From the IMG/VR virus record IMGVR_UViG_3300027763_000037, positions 47,922 through 111,921 of that record: a stretch of 64,000 bases of DNA; one strand, 5' to 3'. This DNA is from a virus. Position 1 is the first letter of the stretch; each line of letters opens with the position of its first letter. The position numbers were made by a program, and so were the translations under genes. Positions 45,468 through 53,613 of this stretch are shown here, in pieces. Below the pieces are notes generated by a model. The model saw nothing but the letters and a program-made list of their open reading frames with translations, ran no database searches and was not told the DNA's origin.

Positions 45468-45702
45468 GCCATTTGTTTGCTGGGCAGGTTGCATGCAAAA
45501 GTTTTGATTTAGCAGCCATAAAACATCCACACAACTTGCATTGCTTGGTTGGCAAAAGGTTTGGACAAGACTTGCATATCTCATATCTTTGGTCTGCAAC
45601 ATTTTTATGAGCATATTCCGTATTTGGTTTAATAAAATCCCACGGTCTTGTTTCTCCTAAGTTTTGTTTATATTTTTCCCAGGCTGAAAGTTCTTCACTC
45701 AT
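45460..45702 (-). CDS. Small four-Cys zinc protein
   Basis: 80 residues. ERYEICKSCPNLLPTKQCKL-type core (actual RYEICKSCPNLLPTKQCKLC) gives CxxC then CxLCGC, a compact zinc-binding unit also found in marine and cyanophage small proteins. It ends in ATCPANKW. It overlaps both neighbours. Function is unknown. Confidence 0.7.
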   Translation of the reverse strand: MSEELSAWEKYKQNLGETRPWDFIKPNTEYAHKNVADQRYEICKSCPNLLPTKQCKLCGCFMAAKSKLLHATCPANKWPT

Positions 45703-45934
45703 TTACCCATTCCGTTCTATATTCATTTAGTATAGACTCTGCAATAATATCATTAATAATAACAGAATATGAATTTCCTTCAAAAAAATATTTTAGTATA
45801 TGTGTTGCTTCTTTTTTTATATTTGGTTCAATTGTATATGTTGTATTTTCTCTATTTTTAAAAAAAGAAACTAAAACATTTTCTCCAGGTAGAGAAAGAA
45901 TTAAATTTTCTTTTTTATAAATATTTATTGTCAT
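45695..45934 (-). CDS. Hypothetical small protein
   Basis: 79 residues, beginning MTINIYKKENLILSLPGENV. A TAGAAT -10-like hexamer lies seven bases before the ATG and no ribosome site is seen. The stop overlaps the zinc protein start by 8 bases. No family recognised. Confidence 0.5.
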   Translation of the reverse strand: MTINIYKKENLILSLPGENVLVSFFKNRENTTYTIEPNIKKEATHILKYFFEGNSYSVIINDIIAESILNEYRTEWVNE

Positions 45935-45964
45935 AGTACCAATTCTATCATATTACCGCAATCT

Positions 45965-47695
45965 TCAAGCCATACCTGGACAACACTCATTATTGTCAGG
46001 ATTAAATGCACCTGGGCATTGCTCTTCATTTGAAGCATAGTAACATCCTGGGCCATAACCTGATGGGGCAGGAGTAAACGAGAATGCTGGTGTAAATGTA
46101 AATGTAGCAGTAGGAGTAAATGTAAACACACCAAATGGTGAGAATCCAAATACATAGAAAGGTGTAAATGTAAATACTGAAAATGCTGGGACGGGTGTAA
46201 ATGTAAATACTGTAAATGCATCAATTAAATCTCCACAGCATTGCATTCCAACTCCTATTTGATAGTCATTAGGCCCTCCAAGATATTCTCTTCCTAATTC
46301 TGCACAAGTATAATTACTTGCCCTAGTGGTCATTCCAGGACATTGAGGTTTGGCTACTGGAGTAAATGTAAACACACTAAATGGTACAAATGAAAAAACT
46401 CCAAATGGTGTAAAAGTAAATGCTGGAGTACAGGCTTCATTTTCTTCCCAAGGTCCAGACCTTCCTGCTATATAAAATGCTTGACTATAACTTGAAGTAG
46501 TGCAGTCTGCATTAGTAGTGGTTACTGTTCTTGTTGTAGCATATCTTCTTCTTGAGTCTACGTTACAGTTTCCCCAATCGCCCCAATCATAGGTATAGGT
46601 AGTAGAAGAATTGCAGGTCACTAAACAATCTCTTTGCTCTCTCCAAGGACCTGAATTTCCTACTGTATAAAAATATTGAGTTCCAGTGCTGACAGAACAG
46701 TCTGCATTAACTGTAGAATAATCTCTATATGTTGCCCATCTAGACTGTGTTCCATTAGAGCATGTCTCCCATTCTCCCCAACCGTAAGTATATGTTGTTG
46801 CTACTGTACATCCTGCAGCAACGTAATTCCACATAGTTAAATTTACACTTGTTCCTGAAGCAACTGCAGTTCCTGATGATGGTGATTGGCTTTGTACTTT
46901 GCCACTATTAGCAGCAGTGCTTGTAGTTGTTCCTGTTGCAAAACTTCCAGTAACTAATCCTGCTGCTGTGATTGCACTTTGTGCTGCTGCAGATGTCATT
47001 CCTACAACATTTGGAACTGTTTTATCCAATATTGGTGGTGTGTCTGCATTTGTTTTTACCGTTCCTTGACCCAAAACAGATTGACCAGTTCTTCCTGGTC
47101 CAGGGTATACAAAAAGAGTTATATCATGGACATTATCTGGCGTAAGGCCAGTTGCAGTAACAGTTGTTGCGGTGGTGCCTTCTACAGAAAAGCCTGGTTC
47201 ATCATCTGAGAATCTTGGAACTACCATCAAGAAAAAAGAACCTTGTCCTGTTGACGTCCAACTAATTGTTGCTGTAGTTGTTCCAGTTGCAGTTCCTGAT
47301 ACGGTGCCAACTGTTGTACCTACTGGGGCAGGAGTAAATGTAAAAACAGTAAATGGAGTAAAAGAAAACACTGAAAATGGTACAAATGAAAACGTAACTG
47401 GTGTAAATGTAAATGGTGTAACTGGTGTAAATGTAAATACACTAAACGGAGTAAAAGAAAATATTCTATATGTAAAATCTATTGGGCTTTCATAATCAAT
47501 TAAAACTCCTGGAGTTTTTGCTTGAGTTGCTACAGTATTTGTTTTTGTATTATCTTCTTGTGTTATTGTAGATGCAACACCTACAGTCAAACCGTTGGTT
47601 TGAATTAGTGCTTCTGCTGCTTCTTTTGATATCTCAAGAATGTTTGGTACTGATACCATTCCTTTTGAAGCAGACCATTTGCTAATCCAACCCAT
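45965..47695 (-). CDS. Adhesin: PASTA, FN3, thrombospondin-like and FSFTPF repeats
   Basis: 576 residues. Two PASTA domains (VPNILEISKEAAEALIQTNG at ~17-60 and VPNVVGMTSAAAQSAITAAG at ~225-290) suggest binding to peptidoglycan. A block of FTPFSVFTFTPVTPFTFTP repeats (~80-125) precedes an FN3-like domain (~128-220). Two TSP1-like units follow (YGWGEWETCSNGTQSRW and YDWGDWGNCNVDSRRRY). More FTFTP repeats and Cys-rich inserts fill the C-terminus. It ends the first fibre set, as the Hint adhesin ends the second. A cell-wall-binding tail adhesin is inferred. Confidence 0.7.
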   Translation of the reverse strand: MGWISKWSASKGMVSVPNILEISKEAAEALIQTNGLTVGVASTITQEDNTKTNTVATQAKTPGVLIDYESPIDFTYRIFSFTPFSVFTFTPVTPFTFTPVTFSFVPFSVFSFTPFTVFTFTPAPVGTTVGTVSGTATGTTTATISWTSTGQGSFFLMVVPRFSDDEPGFSVEGTTATTVTATGLTPDNVHDITLFVYPGPGRTGQSVLGQGTVKTNADTPPILDKTVPNVVGMTSAAAQSAITAAGLVTGSFATGTTTSTAANSGKVQSQSPSSGTAVASGTSVNLTMWNYVAAGCTVATTYTYGWGEWETCSNGTQSRWATYRDYSTVNADCSVSTGTQYFYTVGNSGPWREQRDCLVTCNSSTTYTYDWGDWGNCNVDSRRRYATTRTVTTTNADCTTSSYSQAFYIAGRSGPWEENEACTPAFTFTPFGVFSFVPFSVFTFTPVAKPQCPGMTTRASNYTCAELGREYLGGPNDYQIGVGMQCCGDLIDAFTVFTFTPVPAFSVFTFTPFYVFGFSPFGVFTFTPTATFTFTPAFSFTPAPSGYGPGCYYASNEEQCPGAFNPDNNECCPGMA

Positions 47696-47703
47696 AATTA
47701 GCC

Positions 47704-48333
47704 CTACGCTGTCAAATCGCCAATAAGAATCCAGGTATCGTTTTCAGTCTTTACTAGCGAACCACCAGAATATCTTGCAGCAATTTTCTTATTCATATTT
47801 TTACTTAAAATAGTAACACCGCTTGCTTCGCTAATTAAGACCCCACCGCTTCCATATCTAACTAAATCTACACGCTGACCAACTACAATAGGAACCGATG
47901 CATTGGTTGGTACTGTTATAACAACATCGTTATTTGATGTAATTTTTAAGGTTTTTCCAACATCTGCCAAACTTAATGTTTTGCTTGCAGTTACTGCAGT
48001 TAAATAAACAGAGTCAGAATATTCTCTCCAAGATCCATTATAATAATATTGAATCTGATTTATAATGTCTCCATTATCAGTTTGCTGAATAAAGCAAACA
48101 AGACCATTAACTGGATTTGTAATAATGTCATTTCGTGATGATGGATTTAAAAAGTTATTTACTCCACCTTTTGCACGTACAACAGTTTCATAAGTTGCTG
48201 AGTTCAAATATTTATGTGTTCCACTCCAAACATAGTTTGCAGTTGTGTTTGTACTTCCAGTTACTGGATACCATGTATCTAGTTCTGAATCGTATAGGTA
48301 TGCTAACTTACCTTCATCGCTAACTATTGACAT
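47704..48333 (-). CDS. Tail fibre protein with shared GDLTA C-terminal domain
   Basis: 209 residues from the ATG overlapping the upstream stop (TAATG; MSIVSDEGK). LAYLYDSELDTWYPVTG resembles fibre adaptor repeats. The last ~95 residues (ITVPTNASVPIVVGQ ... WILIGDLTA) are closely paralogous to the end of the 36.9-kb fibre. In both places the next gene is a FSFTPF-repeat adhesin. Confidence 0.65.
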   Translation of the reverse strand: MSIVSDEGKLAYLYDSELDTWYPVTGSTNTTANYVWSGTHKYLNSATYETVVRAKGGVNNFLNPSSRNDIITNPVNGLVCFIQQTDNGDIINQIQYYYNGSWREYSDSVYLTAVTASKTLSLADVGKTLKITSNNDVVITVPTNASVPIVVGQRVDLVRYGSGGVLISEASGVTILSKNMNKKIAARYSGGSLVKTENDTWILIGDLTA

Positions 48334-48779
48334 TATACTCCTATCGGCTTCCATGCATTTGTTAATGAATCAAAAATATACATTGTTAGTGGAACTGAGT
48401 CTCTATCAACCCAAAGTGCTCCGTCTGTTACTGTATTTGATGCTGGTGGAGTATTTGTAAAAATTGCACTTGGAAAAACAACAGAATTGGAAGCAGATGA
48501 ATTTTTCTTCATCCAGACATATCCTTCTATTGGAGTTACTGGAGCATCATTTGTTACAGAAGATCCAATTCCTCTACTATTAATTGCTGATATATCGTTT
48601 TTCATCAATTGTAAATGATGAGCAATTGATTTTTCTTGAATTTCTGAAGTTGATGTTGGAGGGGTTGTTGTTCCATATAAAAAAAGCCTTAATGCTGCGA
48701 CAATATCTGCAGCGTCACCGTATTCTGGTATCTGAGTATTAAAAGGTCCGTTTAAGTTCGGATTTATATCTTGAGCCAT
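48333..48779 (-). CDS. Tail fibre/adaptor protein
   Basis: 148 residues. AALRLFLYGTTTPPTSTSEI is a helical start, followed by a GYVWMKKNSSASNSVV region and a C-terminal GALWVDRDSVPLTMYIFDSL module found in many fibre adaptors. It has a GGTATAAT promoter and an AGAGGTGG ribosome site. Structural role inferred. Confidence 0.6.
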   Translation of the reverse strand: MAQDINPNLNGPFNTQIPEYGDAADIVAALRLFLYGTTTPPTSTSEIQEKSIAHHLQLMKNDISAINSRGIGSSVTNDAPVTPIEGYVWMKKNSSASNSVVFPSAIFTNTPPASNTVTDGALWVDRDSVPLTMYIFDSLTNAWKPIGV

Positions 48780-48799
48780 TGTTAACCACCTCTAAAAAA

Positions 48800-49384
48800 T
48801 TATACCATACTAATAAAGAGATGAACAACTAAGTTTCCAGACAAATCTGACCAGATTCCAGACTGAAGGCTTGCGCCATTGACGGTTATTGGAAGTCCAC
48901 GGGATGTGCCATTGGTTACTATATCTCCTATTAGAATAGAACTTGCTATTGGATTTTGACTTCCAGAAATATTATGCATCACAGCAAAATCTGAAGACTG
49001 AACGGTAGTTATCATGTCTTCTGGGACTATATCTAGAAGGTTTACAATTATGTCAACTTTTCCAGCAACAAAAGTTCTTGATTCTGTTTCTGAATATTGA
49101 TTTGTTGTCATTTTAAAGATTTTTTCCCAAATTTCTTCATTCCCAGAATTACTTATTCTTTGATATAAAAATTGATAGTCTGGATCTGATGGGTTAACAT
49201 TTATACATAAATCAAAAATCTTAAATGTTTGATTTCCACCTATAGATACTATGTTTGGATCTCCAACAGAAGTAAAAATTCTACTTCCTCTTTCTCCGCT
49301 TGGACCAACATCTAGGTCTACGTCTATTGAGTCTGGTCCTCCAAGAACAGTAATGTCTTCTGTATCAACTAAAACATCTACCAT
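48800..49384 (-). CDS. Minor tail/fibre protein
   Basis: 194 residues. The N-terminal VDVLVDTEDITVLGGPDSID and VDLDVGPSGERGSRIF form the beta-plus-collagen-like start common in actinophage minor tail proteins. The remainder is beta-rich (IIVNLLDIVPEDMITTVQSS). It lies between two adaptor genes. Structural role inferred. Confidence 0.6.
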   Translation of the reverse strand: MVDVLVDTEDITVLGGPDSIDVDLDVGPSGERGSRIFTSVGDPNIVSIGGNQTFKIFDLCINVNPSDPDYQFLYQRISNSGNEEIWEKIFKMTTNQYSETESRTFVAGKVDIIVNLLDIVPEDMITTVQSSDFAVMHNISGSQNPIASSILIGDIVTNGTSRGLPITVNGASLQSGIWSDLSGNLVVHLFISMV

Positions 49385-49387
49385 TTA

Positions 49388-49798
49388 TCAAACTATCCAT
49401 TCTTGAGGAGTAACATCTTCAACTACTGTTATAATTCCAGTTAAAACTGTAATAACTTTATCATATGGTTGCAAATCAGAAACTCCCAAAGCAGGGTCTA
49501 CTATCTGAATATCATAAACATATTGAACAACAGAACTTAGTCTTTCACCATCTCCTGGACGAATTGCACATGTTAGATATGTGTTATCTGGAGATATAGA
49601 AACATATGCTTTAATTTGAGCACTTTCAACTGCTCCTCTAACTGGGGCAATTGTAAATTTTGGTCCTTTTAGTGCGGTTGGATCATGTTCAAATTGCTGA
49701 AGGTTATATGCTGTTCCATCAGACTTTTTTGGGTATACCCGAAATTCATAGGTATCACCTTTATAGTATGTAATGTTCATTGTGCCTGGGAATGCCAT
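49388..49798 (-). CDS. BppU-like baseplate adaptor protein
   Basis: 136 residues. MNITYYKGDTYEFRVYPKKS, a central YVYDIQIVD strand and a terminal GIITVVEDVTPQEW match the adaptor fold shared with the genes at 41.9 and 50.7 kb. TATAAT exactly six bases upstream of ATGGC predicts a leaderless message. Confidence 0.65.
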   Translation of the reverse strand: MAFPGTMNITYYKGDTYEFRVYPKKSDGTAYNLQQFEHDPTALKGPKFTIAPVRGAVESAQIKAYVSISPDNTYLTCAIRPGDGERLSSVVQYVYDIQIVDPALGVSDLQPYDKVITVLTGIITVVEDVTPQEWIV

Positions 49799-49810
49799 GA
49801 TTTTATTATA
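49799..49810 (-). promoter_or_regulatory. Leaderless promoter
   Basis: Minus strand CATGGTATAAT, AAAATC, ATG. Extended -10 at 49805-49810; predicted first base of RNA is the A of the ATG. Confidence 0.65.
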
Positions 49811-49815
49811 CCATG

Positions 49816-50541
49816 TTACCTGACTGAAACTGCTATACTTTTTAACAAGACTATGGCGTCCATATCGGTTCTAACTTGTGGACTGATACCAGAAATCTTG
49901 TCTGCATCTGAATTTAAAAATAGGTTTTGAGTGACAGAAAGTTCATAGGAATACTGATATTTTAAAGATGCTACAAAAGATATAACTTCAGACTTGCTTT
50001 CAGGAAAAAATGATCTAACCCATACTTCTGTATTTGAAGAATATGTAGTGATTTCAAAATCATAAGTTATTTGTAGTTGGGTGCCAAGTTCTAATCCTTT
50101 AAGATTAATTCTTTTTGTTTCTTTTCCATATAGACCCTGAGAATTTGATGGAAGATATTTTTCAACTGTTTCACGTGAAACATTTCCAAGAGTTAAGGAT
50201 ACCCATCCGTCTTCTCCCTGAGACGCTCCAGTTTTTGTTGGTATCAGGTTATCAGATACGTACTTTGCCCAACCTGCTGGCTGATTGTAGTTTGGTAAAG
50301 AACTTTTTCCATCCTGTCCTTTTTGTCCAGTATCTCCCTTTTGTCCTTTTTGTCCATCTTGTCCAGGTTCACCTTTAGGGCCTTGCTGTCCAGTTTCTCC
50401 TTGAAGACCTCTTGGTCCTTGAGGGCCTGGAACTGGAATATATCCAACAGAACTATCTGTAATTATACTTTGCTGGTTTTCAACTTGAGATGCGTATGCT
50501 GCCTTCTTGCTTATTGGAAAATCCATATTTTTAGAAACCAT
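49816..50541 (-). CDS. Collagen-like tail fibre protein
   Basis: 241 residues. Residues ~38-80 are uninterrupted G-x-y triplets (GPQGPRGLQGETGQQGPKGE and on), which form a collagen-like triple helix shaft. A globular C-terminal domain follows, with QLQITYDFEITTYSSNTEVW and VASLKYQYSYELSVTQ strands. TGGAGGG precedes the ATG. A trimeric fibre is expected. Confidence 0.75.
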   Translation of the reverse strand: MVSKNMDFPISKKAAYASQVENQQSIITDSSVGYIPVPGPQGPRGLQGETGQQGPKGEPGQDGQKGQKGDTGQKGQDGKSSLPNYNQPAGWAKYVSDNLIPTKTGASQGEDGWVSLTLGNVSRETVEKYLPSNSQGLYGKETKRINLKGLELGTQLQITYDFEITTYSSNTEVWVRSFFPESKSEVISFVASLKYQYSYELSVTQNLFLNSDADKISGISPQVRTDMDAIVLLKSIAVSVR

Positions 50542-50556
50542 AAACCCTCCAGTAAA

Positions 50557-50658
50557 TTATTTTTTAACTTTAAAAACTTTTACATTTCCATTTGTTGAAA
50601 CTTTTATTGCTGACGGCAATTGGATGGGAGTTATATGGGATACTTTTATAATTGGCAT
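50557..50658 (-). CDS. 33-residue tail operon peptide
   Basis: MPIIKVSHITPIQLPSAIKV, then 13 mostly basic residues. The ATG overlaps the stop of the BppU-like gene (TAATG), the same coupling seen for the 74-residue protein at 41.6 kb in the other fibre set. It is short, but coupling and equal position support it. Confidence 0.45.
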   Translation of the reverse strand: MPIIKVSHITPIQLPSAIKVSTNGNVKVFKVKK

Positions 50659-51035
50659 TAGATGGTACCTGTAATATCGCCAATCACATTTATTGTTCCA
50701 ATAACTGGAGTCCAGACAGTATCGTCAATTTTAACTTGAAGATCAAAAATTAATTCAGAAACTATGCTTTTATAGGTTGTTCCCCAATAAGATGTTATAT
50801 CTGGAGAAGCGGTAACAACTACATATCCAGGATGTGAAGAAACTACTAAATCATCAATTATCTGAGTTTTTGGATCATAGGAACTTGCTTTAAAAATCCA
50901 GCCAGTAGTATCAAATAATGAGACTTCATCATTTTCTAAAAAGTCGATTCTTATAGTTGCAGTATCACCACGAACTACAGACCACTTGATATTTATCGGG
51001 TCATAGCCAAAAACTTCAGGTCCACAGATAGTCAT
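50658..51035 (-). CDS. BppU-like baseplate adaptor protein
   Basis: 125 residues. IKWSVVRGDTATIRIDFLEN, LIFDLQVKIDDTVWTPV and GTINVIGDITG follow the same order as the other two adaptor paralogs. It is the first gene of the first fibre set, with GGTATAAT eight bases before the ATG. Confidence 0.6.
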   Translation of the reverse strand: MTICGPEVFGYDPINIKWSVVRGDTATIRIDFLENDEVSLFDTTGWIFKASSYDPKTQIIDDLVVSSHPGYVVVTASPDITSYWGTTYKSIVSELIFDLQVKIDDTVWTPVIGTINVIGDITGTI

Positions 51036-51303
51036 AATACTAGATTATACCATGAAAAATGACTAATACCATGATCGGTGGGTATAGGACAAACCATGGT
51101 ATTAGACTATAAAATTGTACCACAAAAAGGGACAATATAGACATGATATTAAAGTTTACCAAACTGTTATAATTGGATATGTCCGTTTTATTACCATAAG
51201 TCTTTTATGCCAGGATTGCGATAGTGTATACTTAAATATATATAAGAGAAAAGAACTATCTTTATAGTTTTAAAAGATATCTTTATATATAGTATATAGC
51301 AAA
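51036..51303. other. AT-rich intergenic region with inverted repeat
   Basis: 268 bases without a convincing gene. The left edge holds the late promoter (GGTATAAT at 51044-51049, minus strand) and an 11-bp perfect inverted repeat just upstream of it. The rest is AT-rich with several TATAAT-like hexamers (about 51168 and 51229, plus strand) that I cannot tie to a gene. Confidence 0.6.
51063..51105. repeat. 11-bp inverted repeat upstream of late promoter
   Basis: CTAATACCATG at 51063-51073 and CATGGTATTAG at 51095-51105 are perfect reverse complements 21 bases apart. The arrangement sits 14-56 bases upstream of the -10 of the first fibre set, which fits an operator bound by a dimer or a looped site. 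Confidence 0.7.
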
Positions 51304-51570
51304 TTATTTATTGTTAGCAGCAATGTGCTTAATTAAAATTTCATACATTTCGTCGAGTTTCTTTTCCTGGCGATCTCTAGATTTAATAGAGTCAATTCTT
51401 TGGTCATCAACGGCGGTTTCTAATCTCGAAATTTGATCTTTCATCGATGATCCAGAATTCGGCTTAAGTTCGCTGAGATAATGTTTTACCATCCACTTGA
51501 TTGCGAAGGCGATTGATGATACAATTGTAAGTATCGCTACGATTAAGGAAGCCCAGTCTTGCACAGTCAT
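51304..51570 (-). CDS. Small membrane protein with coiled coil (holin-like)
   Basis: 88 residues from the ATG at 51570 (MTVQDWASL). One transmembrane helix (LIVAILTIVSSIAFAIKWMV) is followed by HYLSELKPNSGSS and a charged coiled coil (QISRLETAVDDQR). Similar small proteins occur near lysis genes in actinophages and may act as holins or spanin-like helpers. A lysis gene is not adjacent, so this stays tentative. Confidence 0.6.
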   Translation of the reverse strand: MTVQDWASLIVAILTIVSSIAFAIKWMVKHYLSELKPNSGSSMKDQISRLETAVDDQRIDSIKSRDRQEKKLDEMYEILIKHIAANNK

Positions 51571-51599
51571 AACATTATTATAAAGGACGTTTATACTAA

Positions 51600-52370
51600 A
51601 TGAAAACACAGATACTTAATACACTGGAGCATTCTAAGAATTTAATTATATCCCCTGACATGGATGGTTTTATGTCCGCAAAATTATTAGAGCGTTTTAA
51701 CGGTTCAAAAATAGTGGGTTCGTACGATAAAAATCTTTTATGTCTCGCCGACGGGATCTCCCCAGAGGAATGCTTATTTGTAGACTGTGACATGAATCGA
51801 GAAGGTTTTGTTTCACTCGGAAATCATATGCGCTTGATAGAGGATGCTATGTCTTCTAAGTCGTTCAATCCGAATGTACACTTCGGCGTCACGACATATA
51901 GCGACAAGTTTCCTTACGCAACTGCGTTTTTAATTTCGTTCGCAACAGAGGTTCAAACCTCCGAATCTGACCTTATACGCATGGCCTTTGCTGATTCAAC
52001 TCTACGCAATATGGAAAAGTACAGCAATAACATGCGAAACTGGTCAACACGGATGGAACATCCTGCAACAAAGTACATAACAGACAATTCGGACATTGCA
52101 CGGGATAACGATAAGCAAGCAAGATTTGAATATGTTGATCAATCATTTACATCTAAGAGATACGGTAAGGAACGTTATCTCAATACCCTTAATACGGCCC
52201 TAGAAGCCCAAGAGATGAGTTTTGAGCCATTAGTCCAGGGTGTTAAGTATATGGCTGACAAAGTAGGCCGAAACACCTTGGTAAGGTATCAAAAAGATAT
52301 AATCTCATATGCTGAAATATTTACAGATGAATATAGCGTGACATATGACCAGGAAATAGAGTGGAAATAA
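51600..52370 (+). CDS. DHH-superfamily-like phosphoesterase
   Basis: 256 residues with an AAAGGACG ribosome site. IISPDMDGFMSAKLLERFNG resembles the first motif of DHH phosphoesterases (D-x-D-G-x-x-S), LFVDCDM the second, and LGNHMRLIED stands where the DHH motif would be (here GNH). TTYSDKFPYATAFLISFAT could correspond to the next helix. If the fold is right the altered third motif may change metal binding. It begins the plus-strand arm. Confidence 0.5.
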   Translation: MKTQILNTLEHSKNLIISPDMDGFMSAKLLERFNGSKIVGSYDKNLLCLADGISPEECLFVDCDMNREGFVSLGNHMRLIEDAMSSKSFNPNVHFGVTTYSDKFPYATAFLISFATEVQTSESDLIRMAFADSTLRNMEKYSNNMRNWSTRMEHPATKYITDNSDIARDNDKQARFEYVDQSFTSKRYGKERYLNTLNTALEAQEMSFEPLVQGVKYMADKVGRNTLVRYQKDIISYAEIFTDEYSVTYDQEIEWK

Positions 52371-52373
52371 GGT

Positions 52374-52402
52374 TTGACGGATATTTGCCAATACGCTATA
52401 AT
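52374..52402 (+). promoter_or_regulatory. Consensus-like sigma-70 promoter
   Basis: TTGACG, a 17-base spacer and TATAAT just after the DHH-like gene. It drives the three following small genes. Confidence 0.8.
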
Positions 52403-52452
52403 AGTTATACAACCGTTTTCGGTTTAACATGTTAACACCAGAGGAGAATACA

Positions 52453-52638
52453 ATGAAGGATACAGCAGTAGAAATTATGTCTGAAACTGTTGAACAGTTT
52501 AATAGACAAATGGCAGCACAGCAAAATATGGATCCCGCCGAAATTGAAAAAATCATTAACGAGCAGTCTTATCAACTTCGTTATATGAATGGCATTATTT
52601 ACGATGCATTAAAAGATAACGGTCATATTACAGAATAA
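52453..52638 (+). CDS. Small acidic helical protein
   Basis: 61 residues started at the ATG with AGAGGAG 10 bases upstream (MKDTAVEIMSETVEQF). It is mostly helical, with AQQNMDPAEIEKIINEQSYQ. The stop overlaps the next start (TAATG). Function unknown. Confidence 0.65.
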   Translation: MKDTAVEIMSETVEQFNRQMAAQQNMDPAEIEKIINEQSYQLRYMNGIIYDALKDNGHITE

Positions 52639-53144
52639 TGACTGATGCCAAAAGTGGAGAAGACTTTTGTTTTCTATGCCCCGAAAATTCTAAAGAATAT
52701 AAAATTTGGAACCACGTAGGGGTCACTTTTGGACAAAATGATACCAGATATCTATCTGTGTATATAGATCATGATTTTAAAGAATATCAAACCTTAAACC
52801 TTGACAATGAACATAATCCCATATACCAAAATGAAAAATACTTTGTGCATGAAGAGTTGTTTCCAAATACACCTTTTGAATTAGTTTTTATTCCAAATAA
52901 ACATTATCGACAAACCAACGATATGTTAAATAGCCAAGAAGGACTTAGTACCTTTGCAGATATAGTTCAAACCATAAATGACCTTAGAGTGTACTTGGAT
53001 ATAGATGAGATATCTATTCATTTTAATGATCGATCCCCGAATTTTATTGGACTTATGGAGCATCCTCATATTCATATAGCCACTCATAGCAAATCTGAAA
53101 ATTTATATCAGAGAGCGAGAGACTTTTTTAATGAAAAACCATGA
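52638..53144 (+). CDS. HIT-like protein
   Basis: 168 residues. FCFLCPENSKEYKIWN near the N-terminus recalls the C-x-x-C start of HIT (histidine triad) proteins, and MEHPHIHIATHSKS near the C-terminus gives an H-x-H-x-x-x-H pattern close to the nucleotide-binding triad H-x-H-x-H. HIT enzymes act on nucleotide phosphoesters. The triad spacing is not perfect, so activity is uncertain. Confidence 0.5.
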   Translation: MTDAKSGEDFCFLCPENSKEYKIWNHVGVTFGQNDTRYLSVYIDHDFKEYQTLNLDNEHNPIYQNEKYFVHEELFPNTPFELVFIPNKHYRQTNDMLNSQEGLSTFADIVQTINDLRVYLDIDEISIHFNDRSPNFIGLMEHPHIHIATHSKSENLYQRARDFFNEKP

Positions 53145-53304
53145 AAATAAAGAATGGTTAGAGATCCAATATGTAGACCAGGAAAAGTCTATTGATACAT
53201 TAGCCAAGATGTGTAATGTGGATAGAAAAGTTATTATAAATGCTTTAAATAACTTTCAGATCTATAGAAAGTATAATACGGACAAACATCCTAAGCGTTG
53301 GTAG
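53131..53304 (+). CDS. Small helix-turn-helix protein (57 aa)
   Basis: MKNHENKEWLEIQYVDQEKS is followed by IDTLAKMCNVDRKVIINALN, a good fit to a helix-turn-helix in which V30-D31 make the turn, and a basic end. It overlaps the HIT-like gene end by 14 bases and the convergent minus gene by 14. A DNA-binding regulator is inferred; it is a candidate for one of the operator sites of the right arm. Confidence 0.65.
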   Translation: MKNHENKEWLEIQYVDQEKSIDTLAKMCNVDRKVIINALNNFQIYRKYNTDKHPKRW

Positions 53305-53497
53305 GTCTTCCTAAGTCTTCCCAGAAAATTTCTCTACCCATGTTATCTGTTACTGGCATAGACTTTGATTCACATTCTGAACAAACAGTTTCTGAAAATA
53401 TTTTTACAGCAAGACTATCCATTTCTGGCTTATATAGTGAACTTTCAAAATTAAATTCATCATCCCAGGCATTTTCTAAATTATCTAAAATTCCCAT
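53291..53497 (-). CDS. Small acidic protein with CxxC
   Basis: 68 residues, MGILDNLENAWDDEFNFESS, then FSETVCSECESKSMPV with a CSEC pair. It converges on the HTH gene. A TAAAAT -10-like hexamer lies just upstream without a good ribosome site. Coding is likely from composition, function unknown. Confidence 0.5.
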   Translation of the reverse strand: MGILDNLENAWDDEFNFESSLYKPEMDSLAVKIFSETVCSECESKSMPVTDNMGREIFWEDLGRPTNA

Positions 53498-53613
53498 AGT
53501 TCATTTTACCATAAATCTGAAAATATTGTTCAGATGTATGATACGTGTTTATAAAAATAAAATGACAAAAAAATAGTGCGCCCATAATAGACGCACTAAG
53601 ATTTATTTACTTG

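Noticed and set aside
50244-50447. Second-frame Lys/Asp-rich frame inside the collagen-like gene
   Set aside because: Shift of the GGx repeat; the main frame has the ribosome site and a folded C-terminal domain.
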